From: Devosia sp.
Lineage (GTDB): Bacteria > Pseudomonadota > Alphaproteobacteria > Rhizobiales > Devosiaceae
Length of the DNA: 64,000 bases
Direction: 5' to 3'
Assembly: GCF_024707125.1 (NCBI RefSeq)
Contig: NZ_JANQAH010000007.1
Location: 310,001 to 374,000 of the forward strand
The position numbers and the translations under genes are program-made. Numbering within the stretch: the stretch's first letter is position 1; each line of letters starts with the position of its first letter. Below, piece after piece: positions 8,336-17,115 of this stretch. The notes under the pieces are model-generated. The model was not told the DNA's origin and did not search any database. It worked only from the letters and a program-made list of their open reading frames with translations.

Positions 8336-8884
8336 ATGCTCATCAAGGTCGCCGATCTCGAAGCCATTCGCGATGCGCGGATCGATACGCAGTTCCGCCG
8401 CTGGAAGCGGCCCACCGTCAAAGCAGGCGGCACTCTACTGACCGCTGTTGGCCTGCTTGCCATCGATGAAGTCGATCCGGTCAGCCTAGAAGCCATCAGC
8501 CGCGAAGATATCAGCCGCGCCGGTTTCCAGGATTTAGCTGCCCTTACAGCCGCCCTCCGAGGCGAGGGGCAGCTCTATCGCATACGCCTTCACCTTGCCG
8601 GTGCCGATCCGCGGATTGTCCTCAGGGAGGCCGTCGACAATCTCGATGGGATCGCACCGAAGCTGGCACGGATGGACGCCGCCCAGCCCTGGACCCGGGC
8701 CATCCTGACCATCATCCGCGAAAATCCCGGTGTGTCCGCCCAAATCCTGGCCGACCGCCTCGGCATGGAAAAGCAGCTCTTCAAGACCCGCGTTCGCCGC
8801 CTGAAAGCCCTTGGGCTCACGGAGAGTCTCGAGGTCGGTTATCGCATCGCCCCGCGTGGTGCTGCGGTTCTCGACGCCACCTAA
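8336..8884 (+). CDS. ASCH/PUA-like protein with C-terminal helix-turn-helix region
   Basis: 182 residues in two parts. Residues 1 to about 85 are paralogous to the 92-residue protein at 4502-4780, sharing FRRWKRPTVKAGGTL and the GLLAID strand. Residues 115-180 look like a winged-helix: ILTIIRENPGVSAQILADRL followed by LFKTRVRRLKALGLTESL and a short wing. This pairing of a PUA-like nucleic-acid or ligand module with a DNA-binding-like tail suggests a regulator or RNA-linked factor, but that is inference. The ATG at 8336 lies 52 bp after the SDR stop. It is followed by an EamA transporter on the same strand after 71 bp. Confidence 0.65.
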   Translation: MLIKVADLEAIRDARIDTQFRRWKRPTVKAGGTLLTAVGLLAIDEVDPVSLEAISREDISRAGFQDLAALTAALRGEGQLYRIRLHLAGADPRIVLREAVDNLDGIAPKLARMDAAQPWTRAILTIIRENPGVSAQILADRLGMEKQLFKTRVRRLKALGLTESLEVGYRIAPRGAAVLDAT

Positions 8885-8955
8885 ATCATTGATCCGGCTT
8901 GCGGGGCAGGGGGCACACCCGTAGACAGGGTGCATCCTCGCCTTGTGACCCGCCC

Positions 8956-9858
8956 ATGCCAAAGCAGAATATCGCCGCCGCCCTCTGGCTTTCGACGGGC
9001 GGGCTTGCCGTCATGTCCGCCATGTCGGCGGCCATCCACGAAGTCGCCGGCACGGTGCCCACCGGCCAGATCATCTTCTGGCGCAGCTTTGTCGCCCTCG
9101 CGCCGACCCTGATCTATCTCGCCATCCGACGTGAGCTTGGCCAGTCCGTCCGCACGCGCTACCCACACAAGCACCTGGTGCGCGGGCTTCTCGGCTGCGC
9201 GGTGATGTTCTTTTCGTTCGTGTCGCTGCGCTATCTCTCGGTGGGCCTGGCGACCGCGCTGACCTATCTGGCGCCAATCCTCTCGATTGCCGCCGCCATG
9301 CTCTTCCTGCGCGAGCGGCCCGGCGCAACCATCTTTGTCGGCGTGGTTCTCGGCTTCGGCGGCATCCTGCTCATGCTTTATCCAACACTGGTTGGAGCAG
9401 AGCTGCGCGACGGCACCCTGATCGGTATCGGCGCGGGCATCGCCATGGCCGCCACCAATGCGCTCTCCCGCGTGCAGGTAAAAGATCTCACCCGCACCGA
9501 ACCGCCCGCCAGTATCGCCCTCTCCTTTGCGCTCATCTGCTCCGCCGTCGGCCTTGCCTCGGCGCTGTTCGGCTGGGTCGAGTTGCAACCCCACGAATTT
9601 GCCCTCCTCGCTGGCGCCGGGCTTCTCGGTGGGCTTGGCCATGTCCTGCTGATGGAATCGGTCGCCCGTGCGCCGGTATCGGTGCTGGCACCTTACGAAT
9701 ACACCGGCATCATCTGGGCTTTTGGTTTCGACCTCGTGCTGCTGGGCAATGTGCCGACGCCCTGGGCTCTGGCCGGTGCTTTGGTCGTCGTAGCCGCTGC
9801 CGCTGTCGTGGCTTACGGGCAGGGGCGTTTCGGTCGACGCGCTACTGCCAGCGCTTGA
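8956..9858 (+). CDS. EamA/DMT family transporter
   Basis: A 300-residue inner-membrane protein with about ten hydrophobic segments in two repeats, typical of the drug/metabolite transporter superfamily. Examples are the helices around VRGLLGCAVMFFSFVSL, ATALTYLAPILSI and GVVLGFGGILLML, with a second set ending in ALAGALVVVAAAAVVAYG. Residues after the last helix are basic, as expected for a cytoplasmic tail. ATG 8956 begins MPKQNIAAALWL just before the first helix; the upstream part of the open frame is not membrane-like. Its 3' end overlaps the convergent gluconokinase gene by 17 bp. The substrate is unknown. Confidence 0.8.
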   Translation: MPKQNIAAALWLSTGGLAVMSAMSAAIHEVAGTVPTGQIIFWRSFVALAPTLIYLAIRRELGQSVRTRYPHKHLVRGLLGCAVMFFSFVSLRYLSVGLATALTYLAPILSIAAAMLFLRERPGATIFVGVVLGFGGILLMLYPTLVGAELRDGTLIGIGAGIAMAATNALSRVQVKDLTRTEPPASIALSFALICSAVGLASALFGWVELQPHEFALLAGAGLLGGLGHVLLMESVARAPVSVLAPYEYTGIIWAFGFDLVLLGNVPTPWALAGALVVVAAAAVVAYGQGRFGRRATASA

Positions 9859-10408
9859 AACTCTTGAGATGGCCGAGCGACCCGGTCACCGTCGTGACAA
9901 TGCGATTGACCGGGCCGGTCACCGGCACCACCATCACATTCTCAACCGCAGGATCAGGCACTTCCAGCGTCGCAAACTGGCTGTCGAGCAGGCTCGTCGG
10001 CATATATTCGTGGCTGCGCTTGGCCATCCGTTCGCCGATCACTTCCCGGCTGCCATCGAGATAGACGAACAGCACCGGCTCACCGGCCTTTTCTGTAATG
10101 AAGTCACGATAGGCCCGCTTCAGTGCCGAACAGGCCCCGACCGCCACGCCTTTCTTCTTCTCCGCCGCTTCCTTCAGCGCCGCTGCGAGCGCTTCCAGCC
10201 AGGGCCAGCGGTCCTCATCGGTCAGCGGAATACCGGCGCGCATTTTCTCGACATTGGCTTCCGGGTGATACTTGTCGCCATCGAGAAAGGGCGCGTGCAA
10301 AGCGCGCCCGAGCGCCGCGCCTACGGTCGATTTTCCGGACGAGCTGACGCCCATCACGATGATGATGCGGGCTGGTTCAGACAACTGCGGTGAAGGCGCC
10401 ATCGACAT
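9842..10408 (-). CDS. gntK: Gluconokinase
   Basis: Phosphorylates D-gluconate to 6-phosphogluconate with ATP. 188 residues with the P-loop GVSSSGKST at 20-28. Family signatures are FLDGDKYHP, the MRAGIPLTDEDRWPWL segment that holds the gluconate site, and CSALKRAYRD. The start at 10408 overlaps the end of the upstream SDR gene by 32 bp, so the two are transcribed together; ATG 10402 is an alternative. Together with the SDR and the divergent gnd gene it forms a compact gluconate to pentose-phosphate module. The overlap with the opposite EamA gene is only at the 3' ends. Confidence 0.92.
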   Translation of the reverse strand: MSMAPSPQLSEPARIIIVMGVSSSGKSTVGAALGRALHAPFLDGDKYHPEANVEKMRAGIPLTDEDRWPWLEALAAALKEAAEKKKGVAVGACSALKRAYRDFITEKAGEPVLFVYLDGSREVIGERMAKRSHEYMPTSLLDSQFATLEVPDPAVENVMVVPVTGPVNRIVTTVTGSLGHLKSFKRWQ

Positions 10409-11147
10409 AGAGAATGTGTCCGTTCACGAAACTGGAGGCATCGGATGCGAGGAAGATTGCGGCTGGGCCCAGTTCTTCCACCTCACCCCAACGCCCCATC
10501 GGAGTACGCTGTTCCACCCAGGCGTTGAAGGCCGGATCGGCAATCAACGCCTCATTGAGGTCGGTCTTGAAGTATCCCGGCGCAATGGCATTGACGTTGA
10601 GCCCCTTGCGCGCCCAGTCCGCCGCCATGCCGCGCGTCAGGTTGGCGATCGCTGCCTTGGCCGCACCGTAAGGCGCCGCGGTCGGCCGCGCATGGTCGGT
10701 CAGGATCGAGCAAATGTTGATGATCTTGCCGCGCCCGCGCTCGATCATGCCCAGCGCCACGGCCTGGCTGACCGAAAACGTCGCCGTCACATGCGTTGCC
10801 ATGATCTTCTCGAAATCATCGTGCCGAAAGGTCTCGAGCGGCCCCCGAATCTGCATCCCGGCATTGTTGACCAGAATATCGATCGGCCCGATCTCGCTTT
10901 CGCAATGCCGCACCGCCTCGCCGACGCTTTCTGGGCTCGTCACATCGAAGGCGAGCGCGGTTACATCCGCTCCAGTCTCGGCCAGATCCGCCGCCGCCGC
11001 TCCGAGTGCCACCTCGTCACGCGCGTTGAGCACGATCTTCGCGCCAGCCCCGGCCAGTGCCTTGGCCATGGCGAGGCCCAGCCCACGGCTCGACCCGGTT
11101 ACAAGGGCCCGTCGGCCCGTCAAGTCGAATGGCGAGCGTTCGCTCAT
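10377..11147 (-). CDS. SDR oxidoreductase, gluconate 5-dehydrogenase type
   Basis: A 256-residue SDR with the cofactor loop TGSSRGLG (17-24) and catalytic Ser147, Tyr160 and Lys164. The sequence pattern (NAGMQIRGPLETF, then ICSILTDHARPTAAPYGAAKAA) is like IdnO/Gno enzymes, which interconvert gluconate and 5-ketogluconate. Its overlap with gntK and the divergent gnd gene support a place in gluconate use: 5-ketogluconate is reduced to gluconate, which GntK phosphorylates and Gnd oxidises. SDR substrate calls from sequence are risky, so the specific activity is inferred mainly from context. Confidence 0.8.
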   Translation of the reverse strand: MSERSPFDLTGRRALVTGSSRGLGLAMAKALAGAGAKIVLNARDEVALGAAAADLAETGADVTALAFDVTSPESVGEAVRHCESEIGPIDILVNNAGMQIRGPLETFRHDDFEKIMATHVTATFSVSQAVALGMIERGRGKIINICSILTDHARPTAAPYGAAKAAIANLTRGMAADWARKGLNVNAIAPGYFKTDLNEALIADPAFNAWVEQRTPMGRWGEVEELGPAAIFLASDASSFVNGHILYVDGAFTAVV

Positions 11148-11369
11148 GGCTGTTCTTCCTCTGTGCCTCCCGCCTTCTTAGCCATCCGCCACGCTGCAAG
11201 GCAAGCCATGGTCAAATCTTCCATACAAGAATGTGAAATGGTCGAAATTTGCGCGATCCGCACTTTCCTCGTCTTGCGCTTTATGGTCATTGTCGCCGCC
11301 GAGTGCTATGCACCCTGCGCATGGCCCAAAACGCCTCGGATGGCGACGAGACCTCGGAAGGAAAGCTTC
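11148..11369. promoter_or_regulatory. Divergent promoter region between the gluconate SDR and gnd
   Basis: 222 bp of non-coding DNA between two divergently oriented carbohydrate genes. It must contain the promoters for both the SDR-gntK unit and gnd. I see no strong palindrome or riboswitch in it. A purine-rich GGAAGGAAAG just before gnd could serve as ribosome-binding site. Confidence 0.5.
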
Positions 11370-12788
11370 ATGGCAACTGCGGATATCGGGCTGATCGGCC
11401 TGGCGGTTATGGGTTCGAACCTGGCGCTGAATATCGCCGAAAAAGGCTACACCGTTGCCGTGCACAACCGCTCGGCCGGCCGCATCGACGAGTTCGTCGC
11501 GGAAGCCAAGGCACAGGGCCTCGACCAGAATACCATCCCGAAGTACGACCTTGCCGAATTCGTGCAGGCAGTGAAGGCACCGCGCTCGATCATCATCATG
11601 GTCAAGGCCGGCCAGCCGGTCGACGACATGATCGAGCAGCTCCTGCCGCACCTGTCGCCGGGCGACGCGATCATCGAGTGCGGCAACTCGCTCTACACCG
11701 ATACGCAGCGCCGCTTCGATTACCTCAAGCCCAAGAACATCGGCTATCTCGGCGTCGGCGTTTCCGGCGGTGAAGAAGGCGCTCGCCATGGTCCCTCGAT
11801 CATGGTCGGCGGTTCCAAGGAACAGTGGCACAATGCCGAGGCGGTTCTTACCGCGATCGCGGCCCAGTTCAACGGCGAGAGCTGCTGCGCTTATCTCGGC
11901 GAAGGTGGCGCTGGCCATTTCGTCAAGATGATCCACAACGGCATCGAATATGGCGACATGCAGATGATCGCCGAAATCTATGGCGTGATGCGCGACGGCC
12001 TCGGCATGTCGGCCAAGGAATGCGCCAATGTCTTCAAGGAATGGAACAAGGGTCCGCTCAATTCCTACCTGATCGAAATCACCGGCCACGTTCTCGACGC
12101 CGTTGATGACCAGACGGGCAAGCCCCTCGTCGATCTCATCCTCGACAAGGCCGGCCAGAAGGGCACGGGCATGTGGTCCGCCGTCGTCGCCCAGCAGATG
12201 GGCGTGCCGGCAACCGCCATCGAGGGCGCTGTCGCCGCGCGCTCGCTGTCCTCGCGAAAATCCGAGCGCGTCGCCGCCGAAGCCATCTATGGCAAGCCGA
12301 ACCGCGCCAAGACCGACGTGACCCTGGCCGATCTCGAAAAGGCGCTACTCGCCGGCAAGATCGTCTCCTACGCTCAGGGCTTTGCCGTCATCAACAAGGC
12401 CTCGGAAGAGTTCGGCTGGTCGCTGCCGCTGGCAACGATCGCAAAGATCTGGCGCGCCGGCTGCATCATCCGCTCGCGCTTCCTCGACCAGATGTCCTCG
12501 GCCTATGCCAAGGGCGAAGCTACCAACCTCCTCGTCGTGCCCGATTTCGTCGGCATCATGAAGGACAGCCACCCCAGCCTGCGCAAGGTCGTGGCCGCCG
12601 CATCCGTCGGCGAATTCCCGATGATCTGCCTTTCGGCCTCGCTGAGCTATTTTGACAGCTACCGCCAGGCCCAGGGCACTGCCAACCTGACCCAGGGTCA
12701 GCGCGACTTCTTCGGCGCCCACGGCTTTGAAATCGAAGGCCGCGGTAGCGACCTGCACGGCACCTGGCCGTCGACCCTCGGCAAGTAA
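11370..12788 (+). CDS. gnd: 6-phosphogluconate dehydrogenase (decarboxylating)
   Basis: Oxidises 6-phosphogluconate to ribulose 5-phosphate with NADP in the oxidative pentose-phosphate pathway. 472 residues from ATG 11370, the normal long-form length. The N-terminal Rossmann loop GLIGLAVMG (7-15) and the NRS after the second strand fit NADP binding. The catalytic block GGAGHFVKMIHNGIEYGDMQ is complete, and the C-terminal segment ends FEIEGRGSDLHGTWPS as in dimeric enzymes. The long upstream open frame back to 10272 is an artefact that crosses the divergent SDR gene. It is convergent with the membrane-protein gene after a single base. Confidence 0.95.
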   Translation: MATADIGLIGLAVMGSNLALNIAEKGYTVAVHNRSAGRIDEFVAEAKAQGLDQNTIPKYDLAEFVQAVKAPRSIIIMVKAGQPVDDMIEQLLPHLSPGDAIIECGNSLYTDTQRRFDYLKPKNIGYLGVGVSGGEEGARHGPSIMVGGSKEQWHNAEAVLTAIAAQFNGESCCAYLGEGGAGHFVKMIHNGIEYGDMQMIAEIYGVMRDGLGMSAKECANVFKEWNKGPLNSYLIEITGHVLDAVDDQTGKPLVDLILDKAGQKGTGMWSAVVAQQMGVPATAIEGAVAARSLSSRKSERVAAEAIYGKPNRAKTDVTLADLEKALLAGKIVSYAQGFAVINKASEEFGWSLPLATIAKIWRAGCIIRSRFLDQMSSAYAKGEATNLLVVPDFVGIMKDSHPSLRKVVAAASVGEFPMICLSASLSYFDSYRQAQGTANLTQGQRDFFGAHGFEIEGRGSDLHGTWPSTLGK

Positions 12789-12789
12789 G

Positions 12790-13254
12790 CTACAAAAATC
12801 CGATCCAGCGGCCCGCAACCAGGGCCGCGATCCACAGACCAGCGGACGCCGCCGCCTGCACCCGCAGGCGTGCGGCGATTTCGTTGGTGGCTATCGCGTT
12901 GCGCCAGGCCCTGCTGCGGTCTACCGCGACTGCGTTGGCCACGGCGACAAGGACAAGCCCGATCTTGCTCAGGAAGGCGGGGTTGTCGGCATAGTCAGCC
13001 GGCCGCACGCTGAAAAGCGCGACGCCTGTCAGAACGGCAACGATGACGCCGAGCTTCGCCGTGCCCGAAAGAAACGGCCCGAGTATCGAGAGCGGCACGG
13101 TCTTCGCCCAACCAAGCATCCGGGCGTCGAGCGCCAGGATCGGCCCAAGGATCAGCCCGATTCCCAGGATATGAGCGGCATTGACGAAGAGATAGAGCGT
13201 CGAGGATTGCCGCAACGCCACGGCGCCGGGCCAATGCGCCAGCGCGTCCCACAT
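12790..13254 (-). CDS. Small multi-pass membrane protein (DUF6644/DUF2214-like)
   Basis: 154 residues with four hydrophobic segments, around AAHILGIGLILGPILAL, LGVIVAVLTGVALF, FLSKIGLVLVAVANAV and ASAGLWIAALVAGRW. It resembles small uncharacterised membrane proteins found beside DUF6152-type exported proteins. Its start is 2 bp after the stop of the upstream exported protein gene, so the two are co-expressed and may work together in the envelope. No catalytic motif is visible. The domain-family name is tentative. Confidence 0.6.
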   Translation of the reverse strand: MWDALAHWPGAVALRQSSTLYLFVNAAHILGIGLILGPILALDARMLGWAKTVPLSILGPFLSGTAKLGVIVAVLTGVALFSVRPADYADNPAFLSKIGLVLVAVANAVAVDRSRAWRNAIATNEIAARLRVQAAASAGLWIAALVAGRWIGFL

Positions 13255-13256
13255 GC

Positions 13257-13649
13257 CTATTGGGCCGGAATGCGATCGGGATAAATATCGTAGACCTTGT
13301 CGCCGATGGTGATGCGCACCGCCTTCATGCGCGGCGAACCGTCGGCATCGCGATTGCCGAGAGCGACGATTTCCTGCCCGACCTCGGCTGCGCCTTCGAC
13401 AAAGCCCGAGCGTTCGGTCAGGGTGGGATTACCCAGTTCCACGGTCCATATTTCACCCTCGGCATCCACCTCGATAATCGGGTGGGGCGGAGCGATGGTG
13501 ATGCTGGTAATCGTGCCGGTCAGCTCGATCATGCCGGCCTCGGCCCAGCTCCAGCCATGGTGGGCGAGGGCCGTGCCGGCAAGGGCGGTCGCGGCAAGGA
13601 TGGCTCCGCCAAGGATCAGGGAGCGGCGACCAAATCGGGGCAGCGTCAT
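13257..13649 (-). CDS. Exported DUF6152-like protein
   Basis: 130 residues with an N-terminal twin-arginine-like signal (LPRFGRRSLILGG, then a hydrophobic stretch ending TALAHHG). The mature part starts HHGWSWAE and contains a small beta-rich domain (ITSITIAPPHPIIEVD, WTVELGNP, KAVRITIGDKVYDIYPD), as in DUF6152 proteins. ATG 13649 is preferred to 13676 because AGGAGA lies just ahead of it. The next gene downstream, a four-helix membrane protein, begins 2 bp later. Such pairs have been suggested to relate to metal or redox functions, but nothing here proves it. Confidence 0.62.
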   Translation of the reverse strand: MTLPRFGRRSLILGGAILAATALAGTALAHHGWSWAEAGMIELTGTITSITIAPPHPIIEVDAEGEIWTVELGNPTLTERSGFVEGAAEVGQEIVALGNRDADGSPRMKAVRITIGDKVYDIYPDRIPAQ

Positions 13650-13726
13650 ATTGATCTCCTGTCGTGCGTCATGCACGCCAGCAGTCTGCGCCTGCTGCTC
13701 CCCGAGCGGCAGTCACGAAGGCGCGA

Positions 13727-14209
13727 TCAAAGCGCCTTGAACATCACGTAGCTGTCCACATAGCCGTGAACCGGGTGCTTGAAAGCGAGCGGCAGCGTAC
13801 CGACGATCTCGAATCCAAGTTTCTGCCACAGCGCAACGGCCCGCGTATTCTTCGAGACCACGTGGTTGAACTGCATGGCGCGGAATCCGCGTTCCTTCGC
13901 CACCACCTGCGAATGCTCGCACATGCGCCCGGCAATGCCCTTGCCCTGCGCCTGGGCCGAAACCATGTAGCCGCAATTGGCCACATGCGCCCCGCCGCCG
14001 CGCTGGTTGGCCTGCAGGTAATACGTGCCGAGGATAACGCCCTCGTCCTCCGCCACGAAAACCTCGTGCGCCGGCAGGAACCAGTAGTCGAGCACCTGCT
14101 GATCGCTCAGGTCGGTGTCGATGGCATAGGTTTCGCCCGCGCGCAGCACGGGTCCCACGATGCCGAGGACGACCGTCCGGTCGGCTTCAGTTGCGGGTCT
14201 GATTTTCAT
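13727..14209 (-). CDS. GNAT family N-acetyltransferase
   Basis: 160 residues with the GNAT fold. The acetyl-CoA-binding stretch is SAQAQGKGIAGRM, a QxxGxG/A-type loop, and NTRAVALWQKLGFEIVG is the conserved C-terminal block. The protein begins MKIRPATEADR, typical of the family. Its start lies inside the 3' end of the upstream MFS gene (23 bp overlap), indicating cotranscription and likely translational coupling. The substrate is unknown; proximity to an efflux pump suggests but does not show a detoxification role. Confidence 0.82.
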   Translation of the reverse strand: MKIRPATEADRTVVLGIVGPVLRAGETYAIDTDLSDQQVLDYWFLPAHEVFVAEDEGVILGTYYLQANQRGGGAHVANCGYMVSAQAQGKGIAGRMCEHSQVVAKERGFRAMQFNHVVSKNTRAVALWQKLGFEIVGTLPLAFKHPVHGYVDSYVMFKAL

Positions 14210-15518
14210 TCTCGTCCTCGATGGGAGCTACGCGCAATTGGCCCGGTGGTGGCAAGTCCGGCACATGCGGATGGTCAGCGACACTTGGCCGGTGCGTCAG
14301 CTCGAATTTCCAGGCGGCAATGCCGAAAATAACGAGGGAGATGGCCACGGCAATGCCGCAAGCGACGAACGGGGCTCCGGGGAAATAGTGCCCGGTTTCC
14401 GGCGCGCTCGTATAGTAGGAGAAGATCTGCGTCGCCCCGAGCGGGCCGATGATCGTCGCCAGCGAACTCGCCGCATTCACCGCGCCCTGCAATTCGCCCT
14501 GGCCATTGTCCGGCACCTGCCGGGAGAGCACGCCATTGATCGCGGGCGGCGCGAGGCCGCTCACAGTCCCGACCGCGATGAACAGGTAAAGCTGGTAGAC
14601 GTCGGCGGAAAAAGCGATGCCGGCAAAAGCCGTTGCGGCAAACAACAGCCCGACAATCCCCACGGCTGGCTCACCGATTCCCTTGGAGAGCGGCCCCGCC
14701 AACACGGCCTGGCTGAAGGCAAAGCCGATGCCGAAGGCGCCGAGCGTGCGGCCGATGGTGGAAGAGGTAAAGTTGAACACCTCGACCGTGAAATAGCTGA
14801 AGATCGTCGGCAGGGCCTGCGTCGCAAGCTGCAGGAAGAACAGTACGGCAAGCAGCCACAGCACCGACGGATATTGCCGCAGCGCCATCACGGCGCCCAG
14901 GGGATTGGCCCGTTTGATATTGAACTTGCGCCGATTTGCCTTCGGCAGGCTTTCCGGAAGCACCAGCAGCCCGAAGAGGAAATTGGCGAAGGCGAGACCG
15001 GCCGCCGCAAAGAAGGGCACGCGAGGCCCAAGTTCACCCAGCTCGCCGCCGATGACGGGCCCAATAATGAATCCAAGCCCAAAGGCGGCGCCGATGAGGC
15101 CGAACCGATGCGTACGCTTATGCGGCGGGGTGATATCAGCCATATAGGCCGTTGCCGTCGCCAGCGCCGCGCCGGCAATGCCAGCGATGATCCGACCGAT
15201 GAACAGGTACCAGACGAAGGGCGCGATCGACATCATCAGGTAGTCGAAAGTCAGCCCCAGCAGCGATGCCAACAGCACCGGCCGGCGCCCAAACCGGTCC
15301 GATAGATTGCCGAGCACCGGCGAAAATACGAACTGCATCAAGGCATAGGCGAAAACCAGATAGCCGCCGATGACAGCCGCATTGGCAACGCTGCCGCCCG
15401 TCAACTCCTCCAGCAGCTCGGGCAGCACGGGCACGATGATGCCCACGCCGATCATGTCGAGCAGAATGGTGATGAGGATGCAGGCAAGGGTCAGTCGGGA
15501 GCGTGTCGCAGCTTGCAT
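14187..15518 (-). CDS. MFS transporter, TetA-like (TCR/Tet) family
   Basis: A 443-residue, twelve-helix major facilitator. The loop 2-3 motif GNLSDRFGRRPVLL and motif C-like GAAFGLGFIIGPVIGGELG are those of drug:H+ antiporters of the tetracycline-resistance type. The opening LDMIGVGIIVPVLPELLEEL is characteristic of the TetA group. Chromosomal TetA-like proteins in Alphaproteobacteria are often of unknown substrate, so resistance should not be inferred. It is the first gene of a unit with the GNAT gene. The region 15519-15601 in front holds its promoter. Confidence 0.85.
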   Translation of the reverse strand: MQAATRSRLTLACILITILLDMIGVGIIVPVLPELLEELTGGSVANAAVIGGYLVFAYALMQFVFSPVLGNLSDRFGRRPVLLASLLGLTFDYLMMSIAPFVWYLFIGRIIAGIAGAALATATAYMADITPPHKRTHRFGLIGAAFGLGFIIGPVIGGELGELGPRVPFFAAAGLAFANFLFGLLVLPESLPKANRRKFNIKRANPLGAVMALRQYPSVLWLLAVLFFLQLATQALPTIFSYFTVEVFNFTSSTIGRTLGAFGIGFAFSQAVLAGPLSKGIGEPAVGIVGLLFAATAFAGIAFSADVYQLYLFIAVGTVSGLAPPAINGVLSRQVPDNGQGELQGAVNAASSLATIIGPLGATQIFSYYTSAPETGHYFPGAPFVACGIAVAISLVIFGIAAWKFELTHRPSVADHPHVPDLPPPGQLRVAPIEDENENQTRN

Positions 15519-15601
15519 GCGGTATTCCGTTCCCTTTCAACCACCTAACCCTAGTGTCGCGCAATTGACACGGGCCGCCCCTGCAACGCAAGGGCTGGCA
15601 G

Positions 15602-16786
15602 CTAGTGCGATATGTCGCCAGGCGCTACGTCATATCCGTAGATCCAGCCCAGCCTGTCGAGATGGGCGCGCGGCCCCTGCAACCGCATGACCGTGTCCCG
15701 CGCGACTGATAGCGGCCATCTCATATGAAAAATACGGCCATTGCTGGCCGAAAGATTCGCTACGCGGGCGACTCTATGTTGCCGAAGAGCAGCGTAACGC
15801 GCAAAGGCGGGTTCTGGTTCGGTGTGCTCGACCAGCAGCGGCCCCAGCGTTGCCGCATCCTCGATACCCATGGCGGCGCCCTGCGCCTGGAACGGCACCA
15901 TGGCATGCGCCGCATCCCCAATGATGCCGATATTTCCGCGGTGCCAGACAGGTGTTGTCACCGTGTAGAGCGGCCACGGCGTCCAGCTTTCGCCGGCAGC
16001 AGCCAGAATCACGCCCAGCGCACCTTTGCCCTTCAGTTTGGGCTTCTTGGGATTGTCCTCCGCCTTGCCCGGCAGGAACAGAGCCAGATTGACCTGTTTG
16101 CGGTGCGGCAGCGGATAGCAGACGAGATGATGGCCCGAACCGAAGAACACCGAGACGCGATCTCCAGCGATTTGGCTCGCGATCGAATCGGCCGGCACAA
16201 GAGTGCGCCAGGCAACGCGCCCACCAAATTGCGCTTCCGGGCCTTCCAGCAACTGCCTGCGCGTCTGCGAGTGGACGCCGTCGGCCCCGATGAAGGCATT
16301 GGCGCGCGTCGTCCGCGTCTGGCCATTGGCCTCGTCTACGGCCACGGTGACGCCGCGCGCATGGGAAACCACGTCCCAGCCGCGAACGCCAAAAATGATG
16401 TCGATATTGGCAAAGCGTCGCGACGCCTTGTAGAGCGCATCGGCCAGATCGGCCCGGTGCATCACGGCATAGGGCGCGCCAAAGCGCTGCTCCATGATCT
16501 CGCCGAACTCCATGCTGAAGAACGGCTTGGATTGCCCGTGTTGGTAGGTGTCGAGCGCGGTCGGTTTCAGTGCGATCCGGGACAGGGAGTCGGAGAGGCC
16601 CAGCCGGTCGAGAACGCGGCGCGCATTAGGGCTGATCTGGAGGCCGGCCCCGGCCTCCTGAATCCCCGTATTGCGTTCGAGCACAACCACCGTCGCCCCG
16701 AACTTTGCCAGGGTCAACGCCAGCGTAAGGCCGGAAATACCCGCTCCGGCAATGACATAGTTACGGCCCGTGGCGGGCATGGTCAA
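15602..16786 (-). CDS. FAD-dependent monooxygenase (salicylate hydroxylase / UbiH-like)
   Basis: A 394-residue flavoprotein hydroxylase. The dinucleotide fold GAGISGLTLAL is at about 14-24, the DG motif is in FIGADGVHSQTRR, and the GD motif IGDAAHAMVPFQAQGA binds the FAD ribityl chain. It resembles salicylate 1-monooxygenase-type proteins, but the substrate is not set by sequence. The upstream zinc-finger gene ends 2 bp before this start, so the two form one unit; the same pair is frequent in Alphaproteobacteria. An alternative start is the second ATG (MPATGRN). Confidence 0.82.
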   Translation of the reverse strand: MTMPATGRNYVIAGAGISGLTLALTLAKFGATVVVLERNTGIQEAGAGLQISPNARRVLDRLGLSDSLSRIALKPTALDTYQHGQSKPFFSMEFGEIMEQRFGAPYAVMHRADLADALYKASRRFANIDIIFGVRGWDVVSHARGVTVAVDEANGQTRTTRANAFIGADGVHSQTRRQLLEGPEAQFGGRVAWRTLVPADSIASQIAGDRVSVFFGSGHHLVCYPLPHRKQVNLALFLPGKAEDNPKKPKLKGKGALGVILAAAGESWTPWPLYTVTTPVWHRGNIGIIGDAAHAMVPFQAQGAAMGIEDAATLGPLLVEHTEPEPAFARYAALRQHRVARVANLSASNGRIFHMRWPLSVARDTVMRLQGPRAHLDRLGWIYGYDVAPGDISH

Positions 16787-16788
16787 AC

Positions 16789-17034
16789 TCAGGCAGCGTG
16801 CGCCTTGAAGATCGCGGAAGCGGGGTTGGCGTTACCTTCGCCGAGCTCCGGCTTATAGACATAGAGCGTCGAGCAATAGGAGCACACCGCTTCGTTGTCC
16901 TTGCCCATATCGATGAAGATATGCGGATGGTCAAACGGGGGCAGGGCGCCGACGCACTGAAACTCCTTGGAGCCAACCTCGATGCTGCGGAGGCCTTCGG
17001 TGTTGTGGAAATGGGGCGTGGTGCCGTGTGCCAT
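16789..17034 (-). CDS. Zinc-finger domain protein, NDUFS6/CHCC-type
   Basis: 81 residues. Cys27, His36 (or His38), Cys51 and Cys54 (CVG, then FDHPH, then CSYC) reproduce the zinc site of mitochondrial complex I subunit NDUFS6 and its alphaproteobacterial homologues. It begins at ATG 17034; the frame extends upstream to 17136, but that part overlaps the repeat element and lacks conservation. It may be an accessory subunit or assembly factor of NADH dehydrogenase, although the nuo operon is not in this window. It is cotranscribed with the FAD monooxygenase. Confidence 0.8.
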   Translation of the reverse strand: MAHGTTPHFHNTEGLRSIEVGSKEFQCVGALPPFDHPHIFIDMGKDNEAVCSYCSTLYVYKPELGEGNANPASAIFKAHAA

Positions 17035-17115
17035 GGTCAAACCTGTGGGGTCGGTATTTTGCGCCGGACCATAGCCAAGTGATGCTCCGAAAGAAAGAGG
17101 TTCGGGGCGCGGAGT

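Noticed and set aside
7210..8496. 428-codon minus-strand frame over the CYTH, SDR and ASCH genes
   Set aside because: Shadow of three genes with clear motifs; no family-like sequence.
14187..15518. Tetracycline resistance gene
   Set aside because: The MFS protein is only TetA-like; the family includes many pumps of unknown substrate, there is no TetR repressor next to it, and no mobile element.
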